DNA of 64,000 nt from Shewanella algae (lineage in GTDB: Bacteria > Pseudomonadota > Gammaproteobacteria > Enterobacterales > Shewanellaceae), in the NCBI RefSeq assembly GCF_009183365.2, contig NZ_CP068230.1, forward strand, positions 2,571,001 through 2,635,000. The letters run 5' to 3'. Positions 1-8,956 of the stretch are shown here, piece by piece. Position numbers and translations under genes: made by a program. The notes below the pieces were generated by a model, which made no database searches, had not been told where the DNA came from, and saw nothing but the letters and a program-made list of their open reading frames with translations. Positions within the stretch are counted from its first letter, which is position 1. Each line of letters opens with the position of its first letter.

Positions 1-140
1 GTCGAATACTGCCGCTATTAGCCCCGGAGCCCGACTCACCTTAGCCTGATACCTGCATTCAAGCTGGTTGAGAGTTCTTTGCGAAGACAGGACAATAATG
101 GCTTGGGTTATTGATTAGTTCAATCGACTTCAAGGACGCT
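1..140. other. Window edge, no gene assigned
   Basis: All three forward frames are interrupted within the first 50 bases, so only the last few codons of an upstream gene could be here. In enterobacteria the Nudix gene that follows lies next to pabB, but nothing here confirms a PabB C-terminus. An AAGGA motif at about 132-136 serves the next gene. Confidence 0.4.
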
Positions 141-710
141 ATGGATAAAGACGAGCTGTTAACCCGTTTTCAACTCAGAGCCCTGAGTCGATACCATTCT
201 AGCCCTTTGACCCCGGCCAAACTCAGAGCCGCGGCGGTACTTATCGCTTTGGAGCCGGGTTTGCAGGGACCGGAGCTTATCCTGACCCAGAGGCCGAAGC
301 ATCTTAAGGCTCATCCCGGTCAGGTGAGCTTTCCAGGCGGCAAACCGGAAGCCGAAGATCAGAACCTTATCATGACAGCCCTCAGGGAGGCCGAAGAAGA
401 GATAGGTTTGGCACCGGACAATGTCGAAATCATAGGTCAACTTCCCAATCACCCCACCTTTACCGGCTTTGAGATCACCCCTGTACTTGGCTGGGTAAAG
501 TCACCCTTTGAGGCCAAAATTGACCCGGCCGAAGTGCAGGAGCTGTTTCGGGTGCCGCTGGCTTTTTTACTCGAAGAGGAAAATCGTCACACGGCAATGT
601 TCGAGCGCCGCGGCCATTTCTACCCAGTCACCTTTATTCCCTATCGCAGGCACTTTATTTGGGGCGCCACCGCGGCGATTATCGATATGCTCTGTCGACA
701 ACTGCGCTGA
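141..710 (+). CDS. Nudix hydrolase, CoA pyrophosphatase type (NudL/YeaB-like)
   Basis: Predicted cytosolic Nudix hydrolase of about 189 residues that cleaves CoA and its derivatives to phosphopantetheine and 3',5'-ADP. The CoA-specific motif before the Nudix box is clear (LTQRPKHLKAHPGQVSFPGG), followed directly by the Nudix helix ending TALREAEEEIGL, which supplies the Mg-binding glutamates. I chose the ATG at 141 because AAGGA sits 5 bases upstream; an in-frame TTG at 111 has no ribosome site. The protein has the usual family length. It is a single gene with a convergent small membrane gene downstream. The family call is firm; the exact substrate is inferred from the CoA motif. Confidence 0.9.
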   Translation: MDKDELLTRFQLRALSRYHSSPLTPAKLRAAAVLIALEPGLQGPELILTQRPKHLKAHPGQVSFPGGKPEAEDQNLIMTALREAEEEIGLAPDNVEIIGQLPNHPTFTGFEITPVLGWVKSPFEAKIDPAEVQELFRVPLAFLLEEENRHTAMFERRGHFYPVTFIPYRRHFIWGATAAIIDMLCRQLR

Positions 711-727
711 CAACACAACATGAAGGC

Positions 728-1063
728 TTAGATAAAGAAACGCAGATACAAGCCGGCGGCGGTGGATGAGAGCAGCAACAGTGGAATATTGAACCAGTAA
801 CCCAAACGGCTGTGATGGGCCACATACCAGTTAAAAGCCAGACTGAGGAAACTGATGGCGGCGCAAGCCCAGATGATGTATTCCAATAGCATGGTTTGCT
901 GAGGGTCCCAGTACAAACGCACCGGCGCCCCTTTGCTGAAGAAGTAGCCTACGGCCCTGTCCGGCCTCGCCTTATCGAATACCAGCAGGGCATAAATTGC
1001 CAGTGACCAGCCTATAATCGATAGGCTTGCCAACAGATATTGAAAGATTTTCACCTTCTTCAT
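728..1063 (-). CDS. Small predicted inner-membrane protein
   Basis: A 111-residue protein with about three hydrophobic helices (roughly residues 7-28, 60-78 and 88-109) and no recognised domain. The start is an ATG preceded by a good ribosome site (AAGGAGT). It lies convergent to the Nudix gene and divergent from asnS. Between the first two helices there is a polar stretch with KGAPVRLYWDP, probably on one face of the membrane. I do not recognise the family and assign no function; the length, ribosome site and absence of a competing frame support a real gene. Confidence 0.7.
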   Translation of the reverse strand: MKKVKIFQYLLASLSIIGWSLAIYALLVFDKARPDRAVGYFFSKGAPVRLYWDPQQTMLLEYIIWACAAISFLSLAFNWYVAHHSRLGYWFNIPLLLLSSTAAGLYLRFFI

Positions 1064-1264
1064 CCGAACTCCTTCCGTCTGAAGGGGGATATTACCCCCA
1101 GAATACCTTTTTCAGCTTGAGAAAAGCCACCAGCAAGGTAATATAAACCTCCAAATTTTTTCCTGTGTCATCAATATAGTCAGGGATTTGCCTGATTTCT
1201 GCTCTCGAACTATTTTCGGGGCCGAGTTGAAGCATAAAACGTTTCATTGGAGAACTAAGCAATA

Positions 1265-2665
1265 ATGAGCATTGCATCTGTCGCATCTGTATTTAAAGGT
1301 GAGCATGCGGTCGGTTCACAGGTCACTGTACGTGGCTGGGTTAGAACCCGTCGTGATTCCAAGGCCGGCATCTCGTTTCTTGCCGTCTATGATGGTTCCT
1401 GTTTCGATCCTATCCAGGGCGTGGTGCCAAATAGCTTACCCAATTACAATGACGAAGTGCTGAAGCTCACTGCCGGCTGCTCCGTGATTGTCACAGGTGA
1501 AGTGGTTGAAAGCCCAGGCTCAGGCCAGGACTTTGAACTGCAAGTGACCCAAGTGGAAGTCACTGGCTGGGTTGAAGATCCTGATACCTACCCTATGGCC
1601 GCCAAGCGTCACTCGGTTGAACACCTGAGGGAACTGGCACACCTGCGTCCACGTACCAACATCATTGGCGCAGTTGCCCGGGTACGTAACTGCCTGTCAC
1701 AGGCGATTCACCGTTTCTATCACGAAAATGGCTTTATCTGGGTCTCTACCCCACTGATCACCGCCTCAGACTGTGAAGGCGCCGGTGAAATGTTCCGGGT
1801 ATCGACGCTGGACATGGAAAACCTGCCACGCACTGCCGATGGCAAGGTGAACTATGACGAAGACTTCTTCGGCAAAGAGGCGTTTCTGACCGTATCCGGC
1901 CAGCTCAACGGCGAAACCTACGCCTGTGCCCTATCGAAGATTTACACCTTTGGCCCTACTTTCCGCGCCGAAAACTCCAACACCAGCCGTCATCTGGCTG
2001 AGTTCTGGATGGTTGAGCCGGAAGTGGCCTTTGCCGATCTGAACGACATTGCCGGTCTGGCCGAAGCCATGCTCAAGTACGCCTTCAAGGCGGTGCTGGA
2101 AGAGCGGATGGACGACCTGCAGTTCTTTGCCCAGCGCGTCGATAAAGGCGTGATTGAGCGTCTGGAGAACTTTGTCAGCAGTGACTTTGCCCAGGTGGAT
2201 TACACAGATGCCGTTGAGATCCTCAAAAACTGCGGTAAGCAGTTTGAGTACGATGTCGAGTGGGGCATAGATCTGCAATCCGAGCATGAGCGTTATCTGG
2301 CCGAAGAGCACTTCAAGGCTCCTGTGGTAGTGAAAAACTATCCTAAAGATATCAAGGCCTTCTACATGCGTCTCAACGAAGATGGCAAGACAGTGGCGGC
2401 GATGGACGTATTGGCCCCCGGTATAGGTGAAATTATCGGTGGTTCACAGCGTGAAGAGCGCCTGGATGTACTGGATATGCGCCTGGCCGAGATGAACCTC
2501 AACAAGGAAGATTACTGGTGGTATAGAGATCTGCGCCGTTATGGCACTGTGCCTCACTCAGGTTTCGGTCTGGGCTTCGAGCGTCTGGTGTCTTACGTTA
2601 CCGGTGTTTCCAACATCCGCGATGTGATCCCCTTCCCTCGCGCCCCAAGAAGCGCCAACTTCTAA
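1265..2665 (+). CDS. asnS: Asparagine-tRNA ligase
   Basis: Class IIb aminoacyl-tRNA synthetase that charges tRNA-Asn with asparagine in the cytosol. The 466 residues match the bacterial family length. The N-terminal OB-fold anticodon-binding domain (about 1-110) starts with VRGWVRTRRDSKAGISF. The catalytic core carries motif 2 (FRAENSNTSRHLAEFWMVEPE, shortened here) and motif 3 near the C-terminus (GFGLGFERLVSYVTG). The ATG at 1265 follows GGAG by 12 bases. It is a single-gene unit closed by a strong hairpin terminator at 2679-2709. AsnS rather than AspS is supported by the short length without a GAD insertion and by the IPFPRAPRSANF C-terminus. Confidence 0.98.
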   Translation: MSIASVASVFKGEHAVGSQVTVRGWVRTRRDSKAGISFLAVYDGSCFDPIQGVVPNSLPNYNDEVLKLTAGCSVIVTGEVVESPGSGQDFELQVTQVEVTGWVEDPDTYPMAAKRHSVEHLRELAHLRPRTNIIGAVARVRNCLSQAIHRFYHENGFIWVSTPLITASDCEGAGEMFRVSTLDMENLPRTADGKVNYDEDFFGKEAFLTVSGQLNGETYACALSKIYTFGPTFRAENSNTSRHLAEFWMVEPEVAFADLNDIAGLAEAMLKYAFKAVLEERMDDLQFFAQRVDKGVIERLENFVSSDFAQVDYTDAVEILKNCGKQFEYDVEWGIDLQSEHERYLAEEHFKAPVVVKNYPKDIKAFYMRLNEDGKTVAAMDVLAPGIGEIIGGSQREERLDVLDMRLAEMNLNKEDYWWYRDLRRYGTVPHSGFGLGFERLVSYVTGVSNIRDVIPFPRAPRSANF

Positions 2666-2678
2666 CGAACTCTTATCC

Positions 2679-2709
2679 AAAAAACGCGCTTCAGGGCGCG
2701 TTTTTTTTT
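2679..2709. terminator. Bidirectional Rho-independent terminator
   Basis: AAAAAACGCGC, a six-base loop, then GCGCGTTTTTTTTT. The stem is perfect, with A-tract and T-tract on both flanks, so it can stop asnS (rightward) and the nik transporter operon (leftward, ending at 2738). Confidence 0.9.
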
Positions 2710-2737
2710 GGCTGAATATCGGTTTAGCTACAGATTT

Positions 2738-3445
2738 TTACGCCGGCTTAAAGGGCTGCACTCTGTCGCAAACCGCGCCGAGCAAAGGTTTGTCGTGAGA
2801 GATCACCAGCAAGGTCAATTGCCTATCATGGGCTATCTGCAATAGTTGCTGCCAAAGCCTTTGCTGACTCACCATATCGAGCTGGGCCGTGATTTCATCA
2901 CAGATAAGCAGCCTGGTTTCCGGCACCAGTGCCCTTAAAATATTGAGCCTTTGCAGCTCACCGCCGGAAAGGCCGCCGGGGCGAGATGCCAACCAGCGTC
3001 TGAGTTCAGACTCGGCCACGCCGAGCATGGGCAAGAGATGAGCATAATCACGCCCCTGCCAACTCTCATTCAAGGATTGCGCCAGGGTCAATCTGGGGTT
3101 GAACGCCTGCTCCGGCTGCTGGATAACCCACTGAATGGGTGAAGGGCGACCGCGAACCTGCCTGAGCTGCCGACAGCATTCAAGCTTTCCCGCCGCAAGC
3201 GGCATCAAGCCTGTGAGTATCGTCGCCATGGTAGACTTGCCGCAGCCACTGTCACCCCAGATCCCGAGAATTTCGGCGCGATTAATGGCTATCTCAGGCA
3301 GCTCAATCACCTTACTGCCCCGGTAAGCCAAGCCACCACTGAGTGAAAGCAGCGGCGATAATGATGCAGACGACAAAGGTGCGCTTTCAAGCTCTAAAGC
3401 AGAGCCGGATTGAGCCGGTTTTGTTTGCAAAGAATTTAGACTCAT
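2738..3445 (-). CDS. ABC transporter ATPase, nickel/peptide family (NikE-like)
   Basis: Second nucleotide-binding subunit (about 235 residues) of the importer encoded by this leftward operon. Visible motifs are Walker A (GDSGCGKST), signature (LSGGELQR), Walker B (LLICDEITAQLD) and the H-loop (VISHDK). I take the ATG at 3445, which overlaps the stop of the preceding gene as ATGA and follows GGAGG; a TTG at 3460 would overlap more without gain. The family is the Opp/Dpp/Nik type, but the C-terminal oligopeptide-transporter extension seen in DppF-type ATPases is missing, so it is a short version. Nickel as substrate is inferred from divergent nikR and the downstream hydrogenase operon, not from this protein itself. 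Confidence 0.85.
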   Translation of the reverse strand: MSLNSLQTKPAQSGSALELESAPLSSASLSPLLSLSGGLAYRGSKVIELPEIAINRAEILGIWGDSGCGKSTMATILTGLMPLAAGKLECCRQLRQVRGRPSPIQWVIQQPEQAFNPRLTLAQSLNESWQGRDYAHLLPMLGVAESELRRWLASRPGGLSGGELQRLNILRALVPETRLLICDEITAQLDMVSQQRLWQQLLQIAHDRQLTLLVISHDKPLLGAVCDRVQPFKPA

Positions 3446-5307
3446 GCGCGCCTCCGACAAGGCGAGTTGTTGAAACTATCCAGGCTGTCACCATGGGGCT
3501 TTTGTTGACTAGCGGCTTGACTAGCAGATTGGCCAGCGAATTGACTAGTAGACTGGTTATCGAGTCGGCTATTGAGTTGACTCTTGGGCTCGCCATTCGA
3601 TTCAGCATCAGCCAAGCGACAGCTGCTGGCAGGCCAGTTTTCCGGCAATGCCGCCAGCAAGGAGTGGCTGTAGCAGCCTTCACTTTCACACTTATCTCCC
3701 AGCTTATGCCCGGCAAGACTCACCCGCAGACTGGCACTATCCGTCACCTCGGCGAGCCGGCCGCGGCGCAGCAGATACAGCCCGGCATCCAAGGCCAGCA
3801 CGGCCCTGAGGTTATGACTGATAACCAGCACCGCCTTGGGGCCGGCGTCTAAACCCAGTCGTAGCTGCAAGGCGCCACTGGCAACGTCATTGAGCAAGGC
3901 GTAAAGCTCGGTGGCAGCAAGCTCATCCAGGCCGCAACAAGGCTCATCGGCCAGCAGTAGATCCGGCGCCTGCAGCAGGGCCTGCGCCAGCAACACCCGC
4001 CGGGCCATACCGCCGGAGAGCATGGGAGGATAAGCCGCCAGGATCTCAGCTGTGATACCCAGCTCACCGTACAGAGCCTGTCGATAAGGACGCATGGCAT
4101 CATCACAGTACCAGTCGAGCAATTCGCTTATCTTAATGTTGGCGTCCAGCACCTGGGTGCTTTGAGCGCAAAGCGCCGTCTTCTGTGGCCGCATCAAGCC
4201 AGCACATTGCATGACTATCCCCTTTGGCAAACTGCCCATGATAGCCAGCGCCAGCAAGCTCTTACCGGCACCGCTCTCCCCCAGCACTGCGGTAACCTGT
4301 CCTGGAACCACCTCAATATTGAGGCCATCCAGCAAGGTTCTGCCATTGCTATCCTTCAGGGTTAAATCTGTCACTTGGGTATGAATAGCGGCGGCTGGTT
4401 TAACATAGTTTGAGGAAAATAAATCGCTTTTAGACTCCAGGGCATTGGTGCCCGGCAACTTAGGCGCGGCCATACCGTCTCTGGCAAACTGGATCAGATT
4501 TTCGGCAAGCTTAGACAGCAGCAGAATAAAGCTCAGCAGCAAGAGCCCGGGGAACAGCGCCAGCCACCATTGGCCAAGCAACAGATAGCGATTGGCCTCA
4601 GCCAGCAGTTCGCCCATGGAGGGCGCGTTGCTGTCGAGGCCAAAGCCAAGAAAGCTCAGCGCCGCGACATGGAGCAAGGCATGCGGAAACAAGTTGAGCC
4701 CGCCAATCAGCCACTGTGGCATAATGTGAGGCCATAAGTGGCGCATGCGGGTGCTGAACCTGGAGCCGCCGAAACCCAGCGCCAGACTGACATAGGGCTG
4801 AGCCAGGATTTCATCCATTTCCAGCAAGAGTAAACGGGTCAGTCTCGGCCAGTGGCTCAAAGCCAGGGCCGCTATCACCCCATATTCCTGGCCACCAAAG
4901 GCCAGCGCAAGTAAAATCAGCAGCAACAGATGTGGCAGCGACATACAGAGATCGCAGCTGAGCAATATAGCCTGGCGCCATCTGGATCCGGTTTGCGCCA
5001 GCAAGGCCAGCAGCAGTGCCAGCGAGCTGCTGAGCAATACCGCCAGCGCGCCTATCCACAGACTTTTGAGCATGGCCGCGCCGCTGCGCTCGGCCATATC
5101 ACGCCCAAGCCAGTCCGTCCCCATGGGATGAGTCCAGGATGGCCCCTGACTCTTGGCCAGCAGGTTAAGCTCACTGGCATGGTTGCCAAATAGCAAGCAT
5201 AGTGCCGTCAGCAAGAGAAGTCCGCAAACCGGCCAAATCCAGATGGCGACGCGGCGGGCATCCTTTGTCTGAAGGCTTTTCAAGCAGAGCGTTAAACCGC
5301 CCATCAT
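3442..5307 (-). CDS. Fused ABC permease-ATPase (NikC-NikD fusion)
   Basis: A 621-residue fusion of two subunits that are normally separate. Residues 1 to about 280 are a DppC/NikC-type permease: an N-terminal helix, the family motif HPMGTDWLGRD, and five further hydrophobic segments. Residues about 310-545 are an ATPase with GESGAGKS (Walker A), LSGGMARR (signature), LLLADEPCCGLD (Walker B) and VISHN. The last 75 or so residues are a Ser/Gln/Asn-rich low-complexity tail encoded by imperfect short repeats. The start overlaps the stop of the preceding permease gene (ATGA), so translation is probably coupled. No stop or frame change separates the two halves. With one fused and one free ATPase, the complex still supplies two permeases and two ATPases. 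Confidence 0.85.
   Translation of the reverse strand: MMGGLTLCLKSLQTKDARRVAIWIWPVCGLLLLTALCLLFGNHASELNLLAKSQGPSWTHPMGTDWLGRDMAERSGAAMLKSLWIGALAVLLSSSLALLLALLAQTGSRWRQAILLSCDLCMSLPHLLLLILLALAFGGQEYGVIAALALSHWPRLTRLLLLEMDEILAQPYVSLALGFGGSRFSTRMRHLWPHIMPQWLIGGLNLFPHALLHVAALSFLGFGLDSNAPSMGELLAEANRYLLLGQWWLALFPGLLLLSFILLLSKLAENLIQFARDGMAAPKLPGTNALESKSDLFSSNYVKPAAAIHTQVTDLTLKDSNGRTLLDGLNIEVVPGQVTAVLGESGAGKSLLALAIMGSLPKGIVMQCAGLMRPQKTALCAQSTQVLDANIKISELLDWYCDDAMRPYRQALYGELGITAEILAAYPPMLSGGMARRVLLAQALLQAPDLLLADEPCCGLDELAATELYALLNDVASGALQLRLGLDAGPKAVLVISHNLRAVLALDAGLYLLRRGRLAEVTDSASLRVSLAGHKLGDKCESEGCYSHSLLAALPENWPASSCRLADAESNGEPKSQLNSRLDNQSTSQFAGQSASQAASQQKPHGDSLDSFNNSPCRRRA
3500..3585. repeat. Imperfect short tandem repeats encoding a polar tail
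   Basis: Degenerate copies of a TTGACTAGCxG-like unit, for example at 3503, 3517 and 3539, lie inside the 3' end of the fused permease-ATPase gene. On the coding strand they give a Ser/Gln/Asn-rich stretch (SQLNSRLDNQSTSQFAGQ). Spacing is irregular, which suggests slippage-derived growth rather than a structured domain. Confidence 0.5.
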
Positions 5308-6365
5308 GCCTGCACCCCAGCGGCATGAGTCGCCCCCCCACTGAGCCTGCCGCGCTGCAATCTGGCGCTGATAAGCTCGGCGGCCAGGTTACCGCAAAAC
5401 ACAAACAGCGCCGAAAACAGGGTGATCCCCATCAGCAAGGGCGCATCGTTGCCGAGTCCTGCCTTGACCAAAGCACTACCGAGTCCTGGGAAGTTGAACA
5501 CGGTTTCGGCGAGAATAGAGCCGCCGAAAAGCTCGGCAAAAGAGGCAAAGTGCAGCACAATCGCAGGTTTCAAACTATTGGCAAAGATATGCTTCTTGAA
5601 TACCGCAAGACGACCTTTACCGTGACTTTGGGCATATCCCACATATTCGCTGTGGTAGAGATCCAGTACCTTTTCCCGGGTGTGCAGCACCAAGGGCGAT
5701 AGCTGGCTCAGCGTCAGGACAGTCAACGGCAAAGCAAGATGCAACAACATGCTGCCAAGGCTCTGCTCGGTAAAACTCAGCCCAAGCGGCGCAGCGCAGC
5801 ACACGGGCGTCCAGGCCAGAGTGACAGAGAACAGGCTTATCATTATCATCGCCAACCAAAATGAAGGAATGCTCGAAAGCAGCCAGGCAAAGCGTCGTAG
5901 CCAGCGATCGCAGAAACTCCCTTCGGTGATTGCACACAGCAGTCCTAGGTCATAACCGAGCAGCAGAGCCAGTCCCCAGGAAAGCGCCATCAACAGCAGA
6001 GACAGCGGCAAGCGCTCGGCAATCACCTCAGAAACGCTCTGGCGAAACACCAGGCTCTGTCCCATATCGCCACTCAGCAGCGCGGAAAAGTAGCTGGTGA
6101 TCTGCTGCCAGAGTCCGGTGTCCAACCCCAGCTCGCGGATCATCTGGGTGCGCTGGCCATCGGATACCGCCAGCAGGTTACCGCCAAGGTAGTGGATTAA
6201 GGGATCGAGCGGCGATAATGACAAGAGCACAAACGCCAACAAACAAGCAAACAGTAACAACAGTGCAAGCCGTATTGAACGCAGCAAGGCGCCACGCCAG
6301 TAGACTGACGACCACTTTTGAGCCACTATCGGCTTGCAGGCTGACGCTGGTGATTTCACGGACAT
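5304..6365 (-). CDS. ABC transporter permease, NikB/DppB family
   Basis: First permease of the nickel/peptide-type importer, about 353 residues in the inner membrane. It has an N-terminal helix (LLLLFACLLAFVLLSLSPLD), a short periplasmic segment with the family motif around RELGLD and YFSALLSGDMGQS, then a five-helix binding-protein-dependent transport domain. The EAA-type loop is VGYAQSHGKGRLAVFKKHIF. The ATG at 6365 is preferred; a GTG at 6377 is possible, and either start overlaps the end of the binding-protein gene. The gene overlaps its neighbours on both sides, so the four transporter genes are one translationally coupled unit. Confidence 0.85.
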   Translation of the reverse strand: MSVKSPASACKPIVAQKWSSVYWRGALLRSIRLALLLLFACLLAFVLLSLSPLDPLIHYLGGNLLAVSDGQRTQMIRELGLDTGLWQQITSYFSALLSGDMGQSLVFRQSVSEVIAERLPLSLLLMALSWGLALLLGYDLGLLCAITEGSFCDRWLRRFAWLLSSIPSFWLAMIMISLFSVTLAWTPVCCAAPLGLSFTEQSLGSMLLHLALPLTVLTLSQLSPLVLHTREKVLDLYHSEYVGYAQSHGKGRLAVFKKHIFANSLKPAIVLHFASFAELFGGSILAETVFNFPGLGSALVKAGLGNDAPLLMGITLFSALFVFCGNLAAELISARLQRGRLSGGATHAAGVQA

Positions 6366-8011
6366 TGCCAGCGCCACTGGTTGATATTATTGGTGATCGG
6401 CCAGCCATGGCCATGGGGCTCAACCAAGGGCTGCCCCAGGTACAAACACGGATTGGCGGCATACAGATGCTGCAGATTAACCAACCAGCTCCAGGGCACA
6501 TCCTGGATTATCTGCTGCTGCGCCTGCTGCCAGAATGCAATTGCGCTATCAACAGAATCTGCCTCGCGAGCCTTTTCCAGCGCCTTATCCACCAGCGGAT
6601 TTTGATAGTAGCCTGAATTGAAATAGCCTTTGCCGGCATTGCGACTGTCGTAGATAAGCGCCATCTCATTGGCAGAAAGGCTACCAAAGCCAAAGAGTAC
6701 CGGCGCCTGATGCATCACTCGATAGATGTTTTCCCAGCTGTCCGCCTTGGGCTCCACCTCGAACCCGGCCATTCTGGCCATCTGGGCACTGGCCTGCGCC
6801 AACTGCTCGCGAATGCTGTCACCGGCCAGATAGTAGAGCGGGAATGTCAGCCGTCGCCCATTCTTTTCGCGAATGCCGTCTGCTCCCGGTAACCAACCGG
6901 CATTGGCCAAGAGTTCAGACGCTTTGAGTAAACGCTGCTTCAAATCCCAGTCGGCCCAACCAGGAACCGCGCCGCCCCATGGCAAGTCATCGGCAATTGA
7001 CCAGGCAGGTCTTGCATACCCTCCCAGCAAGCCATCGACAAGTTGCTGGCGGTCGATCACCATATCGAAGGCTTGGCGCACCGCCAATTCACTGGTGACC
7101 GGGTTATCTTCTGCTCGCATCGGCCAGGCAATGCCGCGGTTATCGACGCTGGTTTGTGACCACAGGCGATAATTGCCCTGCTCCATCAGGGCATCGGCAT
7201 ATCTGGGTGCCAGCGCCGAGAGTTGCAACTGCCCGGTTCTGAGCATGGCAAAGCGGCTGTCTTCGTCGGCAAAGACGATGACCAATTTGTCGAAAAAGGG
7301 TTTTTTCAGCAACGGGTTGTCGGGATCGGCACTCTGATATCTGGGGTTGGCTTCCAGGATCAACTGCTGCCCCTTATCCCAGCGGCGCATTTTATAGGGC
7401 CCCGAGCCTATGGGATGCTGACCATAATCCGGGCCGTAACTGTCGCTTGGCACTATCGCCAACTCTGCCAAGGTATCGATAAAGCCAATATCAGCCTGCT
7501 TGAGGGTGAATTCGACTTGCAGTTCAGACTTTTGCTCCACCCAGGCAAGATTGGACAAGTCCTGCATGCCTGCTCCTTTTCTGGCGAGCTCAAAGGTAAA
7601 GGCGACATCCTCTGCATTAAGCGGGCTGCCGTCACTGAACACCAGATTGGGCCTCAGGGTTACTGTCCATTTGAGCCTGTCCGGGCTCAGGGTCCAATCA
7701 CTGGCGAGATCGCCGATAAACTCACCACCGCCGGCGCGGCGCAGCAAGGCTGATTGAATAAGCGGATTATTGTAACGCCCCCAGCCAAGGATGGGGTCAA
7801 AGCCACCATCAGGCTCGGCGCCCAGCACCATAACCAAAGGCTTTGGGCTATTGGAAGCATCTACAGAGGAAGGCAATACAGCAAGCAGCGAAGTGCACAA
7901 TAAAGCGCCCAAACCAAGTAAACGACCAGGCTTTGACAATGGCTGCCCGTGCCATAGAGGAGGCTTGCCTTGATTGCGTTGGGAATTGCTTGAAAGAGAT
8001 GAAAACAACAC
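6356..8011 (-). CDS. Periplasmic substrate-binding protein of the nickel/peptide ABC importer (SBP_bac_5)
   Basis: Cluster C (family 5) solute-binding protein, about 551 residues from the GTG at 8011, which follows GGGGAG by six bases. No ATG starts the same reading frame closer to the signal peptide. The N-terminus then has a basic stretch and a hydrophobic core (LLGLGALLCTSLLAVLPSSVDA) typical of a secretion signal. The mature protein begins with PLVMVLGAEPDGGFDPILGW and carries the family core FSDGSPLNAEDVAFTFELAR. Nickel, alone or with a metallophore, is the likely ligand because divergent nikR shares the promoter region and hydrogenase genes follow. A dipeptide ligand is the alternative. 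Confidence 0.82.
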   Translation of the reverse strand: MLFSSLSSNSQRNQGKPPLWHGQPLSKPGRLLGLGALLCTSLLAVLPSSVDASNSPKPLVMVLGAEPDGGFDPILGWGRYNNPLIQSALLRRAGGGEFIGDLASDWTLSPDRLKWTVTLRPNLVFSDGSPLNAEDVAFTFELARKGAGMQDLSNLAWVEQKSELQVEFTLKQADIGFIDTLAELAIVPSDSYGPDYGQHPIGSGPYKMRRWDKGQQLILEANPRYQSADPDNPLLKKPFFDKLVIVFADEDSRFAMLRTGQLQLSALAPRYADALMEQGNYRLWSQTSVDNRGIAWPMRAEDNPVTSELAVRQAFDMVIDRQQLVDGLLGGYARPAWSIADDLPWGGAVPGWADWDLKQRLLKASELLANAGWLPGADGIREKNGRRLTFPLYYLAGDSIREQLAQASAQMARMAGFEVEPKADSWENIYRVMHQAPVLFGFGSLSANEMALIYDSRNAGKGYFNSGYYQNPLVDKALEKAREADSVDSAIAFWQQAQQQIIQDVPWSWLVNLQHLYAANPCLYLGQPLVEPHGHGWPITNNINQWRWQCP

Positions 8012-8545
8012 CTGAGACTCCCCGAAAATGGTGAAACCCTGCCAGTGACGCTTGTTGATTGGCTGGAGCCTTGGCTTGTTGTTATCACCCAAACCGGTAA
8101 AACCGGCTTGTTGTTACTCAATCATATAGGTGTAACAAAGGTTAAGGCTGGCAGCCTGGACACGGCCCAAGCCGAATTTGCACGACCGTAAGTTGGATAA
8201 GCTGCGATGACCTTGCTCAAAAGTACCTTTTTATTAGAGTCTCTTTATCAAGAAGGTTTGCTCACATACAAGACAGCCGGTGACTGTGCGGGTTATGTGC
8301 AACTTCAACTCCGGGTACCATGGGCTTTTGGCTATCAGGATCTGGAGATTACGGTCTGGATCCGGCCAAATATTACGAATAATTTTTTCGTAACACTACT
8401 CCCATTCCCCCCGGTGCAACAGCATAAAAAAACGCCAAAAGCAAAAAGTTTGCTTCAGATCACACCCGCCGAGAAGGAAAAAGACATTTTGTGGCAAAGC
8501 TTGTGTAAGCTCTATTGATTAAAGGTGTTTTTCAAAGAGACAGCC
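8012..8545. other. Divergent nikA-nikR regulatory region
   Basis: About 530 bases between the leftward transporter operon and rightward nikR. It contains the TTACGAA/TTCGTAA palindrome at 8373-8393 and otherwise no gene I can support. An open frame at 8207-8518 runs through the palindrome, has no family resemblance and is probably chance. Confidence 0.6.
8373..8393. promoter_or_regulatory. Candidate NikR operator upstream of nikR and the nik transporter
   Basis: Perfect inverted repeat TTACGAA-N7-TTCGTAA, 152 bases before the nikR start and in the region shared with the transporter operon. The 11-mer TATTACGAATA at its left side recurs exactly in the palindrome before the TonB receptor (9130-9140). 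It resembles the E. coli NikR operator only loosely, so assignment rests on position and on the shared sequence. Confidence 0.55.
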
Positions 8546-8956
8546 ATGACAGATGAAACCCAACGCTTTACCGTTTCCCTCCCCCAGTCGTTATTTGAAG
8601 AGATAGAAACTGACAGCCGCGAGCGTGGCTATCAATCCCGCTCCGAGTATATCCGCGATCTGTTTCGCGACAGGATAGTCGATAAGCAGTGGAACAACAG
8701 CGTGGAAGACGTTGTCGGCGTACTGACTCTGGTGTTTGACCATCACCAAAGAGGCCTGACTGAAAAACTGATTGAGATCCAACACCACCATCTGGTGCAT
8801 GTGCTCTGCAGCACCCATGTCCATATAGATCACCACAGATGTTTGGAAACCATTATCCTCAAAGGGCAAGCCTCTGAGGTGAATAAACTGGTCAACCAAA
8901 TCGCCGCCCTGAAAGGCGTTAACCTTGCCCGTTTGAGCCGCGCGGGCATCATCTAG
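8546..8956 (+). CDS. nikR: Nickel-responsive transcriptional regulator NikR
   Basis: Ribbon-helix-helix repressor with a C-terminal ACT-like nickel-sensing domain, 136 residues. The N-terminal DNA-binding part includes RFTVSLPQSLFEEIE and GYQSRSEYIRDLFRD. The high-affinity nickel ligands are all in place with family spacing: His80, His91 and His93 (THVHI) and Cys99 (HHRCLE), matching E. coli H76, H87, H89 and C95. I use the ATG at 8546 (MTDETQRF) rather than an upstream in-frame start at 8525. It is divergent from the nickel importer and precedes a TonB-dependent receptor, both preceded by similar palindromes, so it probably represses both when nickel is sufficient. Confidence 0.96.
   Translation: MTDETQRFTVSLPQSLFEEIETDSRERGYQSRSEYIRDLFRDRIVDKQWNNSVEDVVGVLTLVFDHHQRGLTEKLIEIQHHHLVHVLCSTHVHIDHHRCLETIILKGQASEVNKLVNQIAALKGVNLARLSRAGII

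Noticed and set aside
1..140. 3' end of pabB upstream of the Nudix gene
   Set aside because: All frames stop early and no PabB C-terminal pattern is readable.
3500..3585. CRISPR-like repeats
   Set aside because: The units are short, degenerate and in frame within a coding region.
8207..8518. 103-residue open frame in the nik regulatory region
   Set aside because: It has no ribosome site or family resemblance and runs through the candidate operator.
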